Of a stretch of DNA of 43,997 bases, positions 7,451 to 14,975 are shown piece by piece (the stretch's first letter is position 1; every line of letters starts with the position of its first letter). The notes beneath the pieces were generated by a model. That model ran no database searches. It was not told the DNA's origin and saw only the letters and a list, made by a program, of their open reading frames with translations. The stretch comes from an uncultured bacterium (lineage in GTDB: Bacteria > Patescibacteriota > Minisyncoccia > Phycocordibacterales > Phycocordibacteraceae), in assembly GCA_943914435.1 (NCBI GenBank), contig CALUBY010000002.1, positions 1 through 43,997 of the forward strand. Direction: 5' to 3'. A program made the position numbers and the translations under genes.

Positions 7451-9529
7451 CTACCGTCCCCTGCGCTTTGTAGGTGCTTTTTTAGCAACACGCGCCTTTT
7501 TTTCCGGCACCTCCTTGCCTTCAAGGGCATAAATCTCATCACGCAGTATTGCCGCCGTTTCAAAATCAAGAGCTTCAACCGCATCTGCCATTTGCTGACG
7601 CTTCTGCTTCATAAAGGCAGTCGGGTCTTCTTCGTAGAGCTTCGTATCAAGCTCAAGCAAGCTGCCCACCGTCTTTTGGTGCTCAGAGCGCATACTCTCG
7701 GCAATGTCTTTAATTTCCTTCTTAATGGTAAGAGGGGTAATGCCGTGCTTTGTGTTGTACGCAATTTGAATCTTTCGACGGCGTTCCGTCTCACCAATTG
7801 CTCGTTCCATAGAGCCGGTCATAACGTCGGCATAGAGAATCACCGTACCGAGCACATTACGTGCAGCACGTCCTATGGTCTGAATAAGAGACGTTTCGGA
7901 GCGAAGGAATCCTTCCTTGTCCGCGTCAAGAATGCCCACGAGCTCTACCTCCGGCAAATCGAGACCTTCACGAAGCAGGTTCACACCAACAAGCACATCA
8001 AACGTTCCTCGTCTAAATGCTGTCAGAATATCAATGCGATCGATAGTCTTTACGTCTGAGTGGAGGTACTCAGCTTTCATACCCTTCTCCTTAAGGAACT
8101 CCGAAAGGTCTTCTGCCATCTGCTTTGTGAGAGTCGTCGCGAGTGCGCGACCTCCCCGTTTGATAACGATTTCCGCTTCCTGAATGAAGTCAGCGACCTG
8201 TCCCTTATAATCACCATTCCCCACAATCGGCTTAATGGTGAGCTCAGGGTCAACGAGTCCTGTCGGACGAATAATCTGCTCCGCAACCTGCCCATCAGGC
8301 GGAACGCTGTGCTCTATTTCGTACTTGCCGGGGGTCGCTGATGTGTAGATAGTTTGGCCAATACGTTCTTCAAACTCATCAAACTTCAAAGGACGGTTGT
8401 CACGCGCAGACGGAAGACGGAACCCGTGCTCAACAAGCGTATCTTTACGTGAACGATCTCCTGCATACATACCACCCACCTGCGTCACGGTGACATGAGA
8501 CTCATCGATAACGGTTAGGAAGTCAGGCCTCCCATCTTTTGTGTGAGGGAAATACGAAAGAAGTGTGTGTGCAGCTTCTCCTGGTGCACGTCCATCAAAG
8601 TGACGTGAGTAATTCTCAATACCTGAGGTGTATCCCATCTCACGTATAAGCGCTAGGTCATGCTGTGTGCGACGCTTCAAGCGCTCGTGCTCAAGAACCT
8701 TTTCTTCACGCTTAAACACGGCAAGCTGCTCTTCGAGCTCGTTCTTTATGCTTTCAAGCGCGCGTGCGCGACCTTCCTCGTCCGTAACAAAGTGTTTGGC
8801 AGGGAAGACAAAGAGGGAATCGGGAGTACCCGTGAGCGCACGTGATACTGGATCAAGACACTCAATACGAGAGATGGTTTCCCCATCAAACAGAATGCGG
8901 TACACCACTCGTTCGTTTGTCGGCATGAGCTCAACTACGTTCCCTACGGCGCGAATCTTTCCGGGCTCAAGGTCGGCGTTTGTGCGCTCAAAATAAATAC
9001 CGATGAGCTTGCGGATGAGTGCCGCTCTATTCTCTTCTCCTCCCACCAAGAGTTTTACGTGACGCTTCTCGTAGTTTTCAGGAGACCCAAGACCATAAAT
9101 AGCAGACACGGACGCGACAATAATAACGTCTTTGCGAGTGAGGAGTGCCTGGGTTGCGGCATGACGGAGGCGATCAATTTCTGCGTTTATCTGCGCTTCT
9201 TTCTCGATAAACGTATCCGAGTGCGCAATATACGCCTCTGGCTGGTAGTAGTCGTAGTACGACACAAAATAGTGCACCGCGTTCTCCGGAAAGAACTCGC
9301 GATACTCCTGAGCAAGCTGGGCAGCCAGGGTCTTGTTATGCGCCATCACGAGCGTCGGCTTCCCCACGTTCTGAATAACGTTTGCAATGGTATAAGTTTT
9401 GCCTGAGCCGGTAACACCAAGCAGCGTTTGGTGGCGCATACCCTTCTTCACACCCTCGGTGAGCTTTTCTATAGCCCTTGGCTGATCGCCTGCAGGCGGA
9501 AAGGGGCTGTGCATCTTAAAAGTCGCCAT
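7451..9529 (-). CDS. uvrB: UvrB, excinuclease ABC subunit B
   Basis: The DNA-opening helicase-like subunit that verifies damage and recruits UvrC. Its 692 residues contain Walker A GVTGSGKT (38-45), the beta-hairpin region with SYYDYYQPEAYI near residue 90, the DESH box, helicase motifs including REGLDLPEVELVGILDADKEGFLRS (quoted in two parts: REGLDLPEVE and DADKEGFLR) and QTIGRAARN, and a C-terminal UVR motif LDFETAAILRDEIYALE. It ends in a Lys/Arg-rich tail. It begins 69 nt after tgt and leads the uvrB-kinase-regulator run. No Shine-Dalgarno; a TACACT box lies 9 nt before ATG. Confidence 0.97.
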   Translation of the reverse strand: MATFKMHSPFPPAGDQPRAIEKLTEGVKKGMRHQTLLGVTGSGKTYTIANVIQNVGKPTLVMAHNKTLAAQLAQEYREFFPENAVHYFVSYYDYYQPEAYIAHSDTFIEKEAQINAEIDRLRHAATQALLTRKDVIIVASVSAIYGLGSPENYEKRHVKLLVGGEENRAALIRKLIGIYFERTNADLEPGKIRAVGNVVELMPTNERVVYRILFDGETISRIECLDPVSRALTGTPDSLFVFPAKHFVTDEEGRARALESIKNELEEQLAVFKREEKVLEHERLKRRTQHDLALIREMGYTSGIENYSRHFDGRAPGEAAHTLLSYFPHTKDGRPDFLTVIDESHVTVTQVGGMYAGDRSRKDTLVEHGFRLPSARDNRPLKFDEFEERIGQTIYTSATPGKYEIEHSVPPDGQVAEQIIRPTGLVDPELTIKPIVGNGDYKGQVADFIQEAEIVIKRGGRALATTLTKQMAEDLSEFLKEKGMKAEYLHSDVKTIDRIDILTAFRRGTFDVLVGVNLLREGLDLPEVELVGILDADKEGFLRSETSLIQTIGRAARNVLGTVILYADVMTGSMERAIGETERRRKIQIAYNTKHGITPLTIKKEIKDIAESMRSEHQKTVGSLLELDTKLYEEDPTAFMKQKRQQMADAVEALDFETAAILRDEIYALEGKEVPEKKARVAKKAPTKRRGR

Positions 9530-9598
9530 AGTCTAGACAGTGTACGACATTATGCGCGCAGGAGCGACGCAGGAGGCGAATAGAGCACCTATTTCAGG

Positions 9599-10828
9599 TT
9601 ATGCGTAGTAGTTCGCAAGGAAGTCGTCCTTATAAGCATCAAAGCGGTCCTCGAGCAGTGCCTCGCGTGCACCATCCACGAGCTGCAGAATAAATCCTAG
9701 GTTATGCATCGAGGCAATTACCTGTCCAAGAATTTCATTCGCACGAATAAGATGCGAGAGGTATGCACGCGTAAAAGTCTCTGTGCCAGGGACTGCGGTC
9801 ATTGGATCAAGAGGACCATAGTCACTCAAGTACTTTCCCTTCTTCATGTGTATAGGCCCTCTCTTCGTATAGATAGTGCCGTGTCTGCCAAGTCGTGTTG
9901 CCGCAACACAGTCAAACGTATCCATACCCTCCTGAATACCAAGAAGTAAATCCCCTGGCTCACCAATACCGAGGAAATGGCGAGGTTTGTCTTCAGGAAG
10001 ATGCTTCACGGCAGCCTGAAGCGCTCCCATCATATCTTCCTTGCTAAACGAGCCTCCAATACCAAAACCATCGAAGTCCATGCTTGCGATTTCTTTTGCG
10101 GACTCTTCGCGCAAATCCTCATAGCGCCCGCCCTGGATAATGCCAAAGATGCCTTGTCTTCGATTTGCTTCGATGTTCTGGCGATGCGCCTTAAGAGAAC
10201 GTTCGGCCCACTTGTGGGTGCGGTGCATTGCCTCTCTTTGATACTCATATGGCTCGGTTGGCGAAGTGCACTCATCAAACGCAAAGAACATGTCCGCCCC
10301 AAGCGCGTGCTGAATCTCAATGGAGCGCTCGGGGGTAAACCGATGCAAGGAACCGTCGTGATGTGAAGTGAACGTAACGCCCTCCTCATCAATCACGGCG
10401 AGCTGCCCATGCTGTGTGGCAAGTTCTTCATCAAATACCGCAACACCCTGTACACGATCTTCCTCTGATCGCGCCATCTCGTCACCACTCGCAATCTTTG
10501 TAATAGTCTTTCCAAATGCAGAACCGAGAGAAAATACCTGGAAGCCGCCCGAGTCGGTCATGGTAGGGCCGTTCCATCCCATAAACTTCCCCAGTCCGCC
10601 GCCATTCTGAACCACCTGTTCTCCGGGCTGCAGATACAGGTGATAGGTGTTAGCGAGTACCACCTGGGAGCCGAGTGCTACTAGCTGGTCAGGGAGGACA
10701 CCCTTCACGCCCGCCTTGGTTCCCACCGGAACGAACGCGGGAGTACGAATATCACCATGAGGCGTGTGAATTACCCCGGCACGTGCCATGCCGGATGTAG
10801 CTTCTGTCGTGAAGGAGATAGGTCTCAT
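9599..10828 (-). CDS. tgt: tRNA-guanine transglycosylase (Tgt) lacking the usual zinc cysteines
   Basis: This family swaps guanine-34 of GUN-anticodon tRNAs for a queuine-type base. Core motifs are present: NTYHLYLQPGE, the general-base region MTDSGGFQVFSLG, and the nucleophile region DTFDCVAATRLGRHGT. At 409 residues it is longer than the usual 375. The CxCxxC zinc site that normally follows PLDP is absent: here the stretch reads PLDPMTAVPGTETFTRAYL, although the later His (SMHNLGF) remains. No other queuosine gene is in the window. The start is set by TAGGGT 6 nt before ATG. Confidence 0.9.
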   Translation of the reverse strand: MRPISFTTEATSGMARAGVIHTPHGDIRTPAFVPVGTKAGVKGVLPDQLVALGSQVVLANTYHLYLQPGEQVVQNGGGLGKFMGWNGPTMTDSGGFQVFSLGSAFGKTITKIASGDEMARSEEDRVQGVAVFDEELATQHGQLAVIDEEGVTFTSHHDGSLHRFTPERSIEIQHALGADMFFAFDECTSPTEPYEYQREAMHRTHKWAERSLKAHRQNIEANRRQGIFGIIQGGRYEDLREESAKEIASMDFDGFGIGGSFSKEDMMGALQAAVKHLPEDKPRHFLGIGEPGDLLLGIQEGMDTFDCVAATRLGRHGTIYTKRGPIHMKKGKYLSDYGPLDPMTAVPGTETFTRAYLSHLIRANEILGQVIASMHNLGFILQLVDGAREALLEDRFDAYKDDFLANYYA

Positions 10829-10885
10829 CTAGATACCCTAACGGCATACCCTTTATGCCGCAAGACAGGAGCAGGGAGGGTGCTA

Positions 10886-10914
10886 TTGACAAATATTTCT
10901 ATTATGTCTATAAT
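10886..10914 (+). promoter_or_regulatory. Perfect sigma70-type consensus promoter
   Basis: TTGACA at 10886-10891, a 17-nt spacer, then TATAAT at 10909-10914. It is the best match to consensus I found in the window and it drives the lipoprotein gene at 10976. The predicted leader is about 55 nt. Confidence 0.85.
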
Positions 10915-10975
10915 CACCCCAGAAAGTCCTTTTCATCGCAATAGTGTGTTGACGAGGCTTTAGGAGTTTACCCCA

Positions 10976-11653
10976 ATGACCATGAACATCATGCGAGGGG
11001 TGACCCTCGCTATCGCTGGCGCTTGTATGTCCCTGAGCCTCTCGGCTTGCGGCACCACAAGCGGATTCCAAACCACCGACTACGGCACCACCGGACCAAT
11101 CACCATGCAGGAATCCTCGGTGTCCCACACCAGGAACTACATGGTCGACACCCTCGTCGGCTACGACGCCGACGGCCACCGGAACCCCTCGCGCGAACTG
11201 AAGATGGATGAATCCATCTTGGTCGCCGAAGCGGACCGGTACTGCGCCGTCAAGGCCAAGGAAGTCGAAGGACTGCTCGGCGAGTACGTCGGGAATGGCA
11301 CCATCTTCGGTGTCGTTGGCGCGATCGCCCAAGCGGCTGGCTCGCTCGGCGTTCCCGGAGCGGACATCATGTCCTATGCCTCTCTCGGTGGAGGAAGCTT
11401 CACCGGCAGCGGCCTCCTCACGACCCGGATGATGATCAAGCAGACCCTGGTCATCCTTCACTCTTCCTGCATGCAGGCTGAGGTGAAGTCCGACTCGCGC
11501 GGCCGCAACCTCGGCATCTATCCGGTTCTCATGGGCAAGGCAATTCGCCCAGGAGTGTCGAACGAGCGCTCGCCGGTCTCACAAGACCGGCAGAACGACC
11601 TCCGAGACGAGGAAGCGAGCAGCAACCTGCCGTTCACCCCGATTCCGATGTAG
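10976..11653 (+). CDS. Predicted lipoprotein, GC-rich orphan
   Basis: A 225-residue protein of unknown function. The N-terminus is a lipoprotein signal peptide: hydrophobic residues 9-24 then lipobox LSAC with Cys25, so it should be lipid-anchored outside the membrane. A Gly/Ala-rich hydrophobic stretch (TIFGVVGAIAQAAGSLG) occurs mid-protein and the C-terminus is charged. A Shine-Dalgarno TAGGAG lies 9 nt before ATG. The gene is isolated between minus-strand genes, with a consensus promoter and its own terminator. Its sequence is visibly GC-richer than its neighbours (about 60% in the 60 nt from 11161), which suggests transfer. Confidence 0.85.
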   Translation: MTMNIMRGVTLAIAGACMSLSLSACGTTSGFQTTDYGTTGPITMQESSVSHTRNYMVDTLVGYDADGHRNPSRELKMDESILVAEADRYCAVKAKEVEGLLGEYVGNGTIFGVVGAIAQAAGSLGVPGADIMSYASLGGGSFTGSGLLTTRMMIKQTLVILHSSCMQAEVKSDSRGRNLGIYPVLMGKAIRPGVSNERSPVSQDRQNDLRDEEASSNLPFTPIPM

Positions 11654-11675
11654 GTCGGCGTCACCACACTATGCG

Positions 11676-11706
11676 AAAGTCCCCCGACACCGTCGGGGGA
11701 CTTTTT
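11676..11706 (+). terminator. Strong intrinsic terminator of the lipoprotein gene
   Basis: Stem AAAGTCCCCCGAC / GTCGGGGGACTTT with a short loop, followed by a T run. It begins 22 nt after the stop codon. Confidence 0.9.
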
Positions 11707-11729
11707 CTATACTCGCAATAGGTAGTGTA

Positions 11730-12251
11730 TTACTGAACACTCACAAGCTCCACTTCAAACACAAGAGTCGCGTTCGCAGGAATAACTCCTCCCACTGCCT
11801 GATCCCCATAGGCGAGGTGCGGCGGAATAACGAGGAGACGCTTTCCTCCCACTTTCATACCTGCGACTCCCTGATCCCACCCCTTAATCACCTGCCCAGC
11901 TCCTAGAGGGAACGTAAATGCTCCGCCGTGGTTTGCGGATGCGTCGAATACCGTTCCATCAGGAAGTGATCCGGTGTAATTCACCGAGACGGTAGAGCCT
12001 GGAACCGCTTCAGCGCCGGTTCCCACAACCTGGTCGGTGATGGTTAGCTCCGTTGGTAGTGGTTCGTTTGGATTAAGAGATAGGTCCATAGTTGATGATG
12101 ACGTAGTCAAACTAGTAGTAGTACCGACGCCGACGTCCATTACAGACGGTGTGCCCGTAAAAGAGCTTAGTATCGGAGTTCCAAGGGCAAGAAATCCGAG
12201 TCCTACGACTACGGCGAGCGCTACCGCGATTCCCGTTCCAGTGACATTCAT
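11730..12251 (-). CDS. Membrane-anchored FKBP-type peptidyl-prolyl isomerase
   Basis: A 173-residue protein with an N-terminal membrane anchor (about residues 6-28), a Thr/Ser-rich linker, and an FKBP domain from about residue 68 to the end. FKBP landmarks are VSVNYTGSLPDGTVFDAS, FPLGAGQVIKGWDQGVAGM and HLAYGDQAVGGVIPANATLVFEVEL (seen as separate short blocks). It should assist folding at proline bonds outside the membrane. It is the last gene of a four-gene minus-strand operon, 2 nt after the preceding gene, so it may serve the operon's large surface protein. Confidence 0.95.
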   Translation of the reverse strand: MNVTGTGIAVALAVVVGLGFLALGTPILSSFTGTPSVMDVGVGTTTSLTTSSSTMDLSLNPNEPLPTELTITDQVVGTGAEAVPGSTVSVNYTGSLPDGTVFDASANHGGAFTFPLGAGQVIKGWDQGVAGMKVGGKRLLVIPPHLAYGDQAVGGVIPANATLVFEVELVSVQ

Positions 12252-12253
12252 AG

Positions 12254-12568
12254 CTAATTGGTGTTAGTGCCGGTAGCCACAAGTATATCATCCGTGAGTT
12301 CCTTGATGGTATCGAGTACGGCCTGGTCTGCACCTGGAACGTTTTGTTCAAGGAAAGCCTCCACCGCTTCTTCGTCAGCGTCAGAATCCATAAGTGCCGT
12401 AAACGCCTCGCTTGTTGCTTCGTCCATCTGTTCCACCATTCGCAGCATGCTTCCTTTAAAGACGAGTTCGTTTATTTCAAGAAGAACGGCTTCTTGTTCT
12501 TCAGCCGGAAGGTCAGATATCTCAAGTGCATCAAGAAGACTCGTGTCTTTTGGAGTAAGTGAATTCAT
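12254..12568 (-). CDS. Small acidic protein, DUF5663-like
   Basis: A 104-residue, mostly helical acidic protein. The pattern LLDALEISDLPAEEQEAVLLEINELV followed by LRMVEQMDE and VEAFLEQNVP (short blocks) recalls the DUF5663 family known from Patescibacteria; this assignment is from memory. No membrane segment or catalytic motif is visible. It is packed 3 nt after the 799-residue gene and 2 nt before the FKBP gene, so it is almost certainly co-translated with them. Confidence 0.8.
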   Translation of the reverse strand: MNSLTPKDTSLLDALEISDLPAEEQEAVLLEINELVFKGSMLRMVEQMDEATSEAFTALMDSDADEEAVEAFLEQNVPGADQAVLDTIKELTDDILVATGTNTN

Positions 12569-12571
12569 ACG

Positions 12572-14971
12572 CTAAAGAGTTGGGGGTACGGGCTCATAAT
12601 TATCAGGGTGTGGTATAGGGGGCACAGGAAGAGGAAGTCCTCCTTCTGACACATACGGTACCACCATACCAGTACCCTGAGCACTTGCGCCATCAAGGAT
12701 CAGTCCACGCACCGTACGCTCAAGACCGCCAAGTACACTTATGCGATCCTCAACGTAATACGCGGGCGTGCCCGGATGTGTGCGCGCGAAGTCACGTGCC
12801 ATCTCATAGTTCTGTTCGTTACCTCCACCTCCCTGTGCAAAGTACGTGTCCCCTACTTTCACCATACTTGGCTGAGTAAGATCAACGCCATGCGCATTCA
12901 ATGTGCTCTCTTGAGGAACATCTTCAGATGAGCCTGACACGATAGGATCCGATGCAGTAGAGGTGGTGTGTTCAGGAACCGTTGATGCAGGTGGCTGTTC
13001 TGACGCGGAAACCGGTTCAGAAGTATTTCGGAGTGTCTCCTCAGGAATGTGCGGCGTGCTGTCAGGAGTAGGCTCGAGTGGAATACTCTTAACTTCCGTA
13101 TCTGACATGGTTTGAATATCTCCTTCTGCATCAAGCGACTCGGGAGAAATATCTGGCGTAATTGATGCACGGCTATTCTCCGTGATAAATTCGGCGGCAG
13201 CGCTATTCTGTATATCAGGGGCACTCGGAAGAGGTTCAGGATCAGCAGACAAGGCCTCTGGCACAACCGACGTAGGAGTCGCGCCTTTAAGATACGACTC
13301 ATACGAAATACTCGTGTCGTACGCATCCGGCGCCATTGGGGGTATCTCTTGCCCACCACTGAGTACCTGCTGCATGTTTAGATCAGCGGTTATCTTTGCC
13401 TGTTCTTCTAGTGAAGGAGAAGAAATTTCAGGCGAGGTCACGGGAGAAGCTTCTGAAGGTGCGCTCACCTCGGGAGAAGGAGTAGTGCTCACAACGCTTT
13501 CAACACTCTGCTTTTCTACTACTGCCTCCGGCGAAGGAGCAGCGGGAGGAACTTCCTGAGGGGCTACTGCAGGTGTTTCCTCTACAACTACCTTGAGTTC
13601 CTCGCTTTCGACTGCAGGCATATTTGATTCAGCAGGAGATACGGGTGGAGTGGGCAGTAAATCTGTGCTTCCCGCTACCGTAGCGGCTTCCTGTATCACC
13701 GCGAAGTCTGCAAGCACTGCAGCAGAGCCCGCACCCACACCCATTGCAACGAGTGCTTTTGTAATGGCTTTTCTTTTTTGGAACACTGCCTCATCAGTCT
13801 CTTTAACTAACTTCTCGCGTTTCGTATCAAGCGTACGAAGTGAATCAACATCAAGCTCAGTATTGATTGCCTTCATGTTGGTACGGTGCAAGGATTCCTT
13901 TGCCGCTTGCTGAGCCTTCCTTCCAAAGAATTCAAACGCCGCACCAGTCGTCTCACCAGCAGCTGCACCAAGCACTACACCCCCCAAAGAACGGGCAAAT
14001 TTATAAGTGCCAACTCCCGCAAGAGCCGCAAGCCCAAGCGGGGCCGTAACGCCAGCCGCTCCGAGAGCAGCAGCACCTCCCGAGATAAGGACCGCACTCG
14101 CTGCAGCTCTAATCACGCGAGCACCCATCTTTCCATACTTCTTATCAAGACCAGCGTTTACTTTTCCTGACCACGTAAGTGCCTTATCAAAAGCATTGCG
14201 CTTACGCCCACTCAAAGCCTCAAGGCGAGCTGCGTTCTTCTTCTCAGCAAGAGGGCGCACCACTTCCCGGAAGCGTAAATATCCGGCCACGCGCTCTGCA
14301 CGAGTCTCATTCTTAACAATCGCACGTCGCATAAATATATCGAAACTAATCTCTTCACCGCTCTCTGTGCGCTCAAGTGCCCCTGCCTGCTTTAGTTCCT
14401 CGTACTTTGCACGCGTACGCTCTTCAAGAGTCTTTGTACGCTCAGCAACTTTTTCAGAAACATTCTGAGTGAGTGCATTTGCGTAAGCAACACGTGACTC
14501 GTCGTACTCACGACGAAGTGCTTCTACTTTCTTTTCTTCATTTTGGATATTTCCTCGTCGAAGGAGGAGACGATTAATAATCGTTCTGCGTCGCTCTAAA
14601 TCTTTGTAAGCGGAAAGGTAAGCAGCTTCCTTTTCCTTAAGAGCAGCGCGTTCAGGGGCGGCAGCAGACTCTTTTGGCGCGTCAGTAATTTCACCTGCAG
14701 GTGGTGAGTCTGGTGTTCTTCCCGCGCGCGCTTTCAACTGGCGCAATATCTCCTGCCTTGCCTCTCTAGGTGTATCAATATCTTCATTAATGCGCAGCGC
14801 GTGCGCATTCTCAGGAACCACGACAAGTTCTTCTGAAGGAGCATCTTCTTCAGAAGAGATTGGCTCACTTTCTCCTCCCTCTAGGGAAGAAATAGTTTCA
14901 TTTCCCTCAGGAGCTTCAATGGCATCCTGCTTCTTAACGTCATCGGGATATGGAGGACCTTCTTTTGGCAT
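12572..14971 (-). CDS. Large coiled-coil and membrane protein of the VirD4-like operon
   Basis: 799 residues; family not recognised. In order: an acidic N-terminus, a Lys/Arg/Glu-rich coiled coil (about 95-255), an Ala/Gly-rich hydrophobic block (about 285-345, ending near GAAAGETTGAAFEF), a second charged helix, a probable membrane segment around residues 405-425 (LVAMGVGAGSAAVLADFAVI), then a long Pro/Ser/Glu-rich low-complexity tail and a small folded-looking C-terminus (GDTYFAQGGGG to the end). It lies 4 nt after the ATPase gene. The layout suggests a membrane-embedded scaffold partner of that ATPase. Confidence 0.8.
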   Translation of the reverse strand: MPKEGPPYPDDVKKQDAIEAPEGNETISSLEGGESEPISSEEDAPSEELVVVPENAHALRINEDIDTPREARQEILRQLKARAGRTPDSPPAGEITDAPKESAAAPERAALKEKEAAYLSAYKDLERRRTIINRLLLRRGNIQNEEKKVEALRREYDESRVAYANALTQNVSEKVAERTKTLEERTRAKYEELKQAGALERTESGEEISFDIFMRRAIVKNETRAERVAGYLRFREVVRPLAEKKNAARLEALSGRKRNAFDKALTWSGKVNAGLDKKYGKMGARVIRAAASAVLISGGAAALGAAGVTAPLGLAALAGVGTYKFARSLGGVVLGAAAGETTGAAFEFFGRKAQQAAKESLHRTNMKAINTELDVDSLRTLDTKREKLVKETDEAVFQKRKAITKALVAMGVGAGSAAVLADFAVIQEAATVAGSTDLLPTPPVSPAESNMPAVESEELKVVVEETPAVAPQEVPPAAPSPEAVVEKQSVESVVSTTPSPEVSAPSEASPVTSPEISSPSLEEQAKITADLNMQQVLSGGQEIPPMAPDAYDTSISYESYLKGATPTSVVPEALSADPEPLPSAPDIQNSAAAEFITENSRASITPDISPESLDAEGDIQTMSDTEVKSIPLEPTPDSTPHIPEETLRNTSEPVSASEQPPASTVPEHTTSTASDPIVSGSSEDVPQESTLNAHGVDLTQPSMVKVGDTYFAQGGGGNEQNYEMARDFARTHPGTPAYYVEDRISVLGGLERTVRGLILDGASAQGTGMVVPYVSEGGLPLPVPPIPHPDNYEPVPPTL

Positions 14972-14975
14972 AGAA

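Noticed and set aside
10883..11461. 192-residue minus-strand ORF
   Set aside because: It lies opposite the lipoprotein gene, which has a consensus promoter, Shine-Dalgarno, signal peptide and terminator; GC-rich genes often leave long antisense frames.
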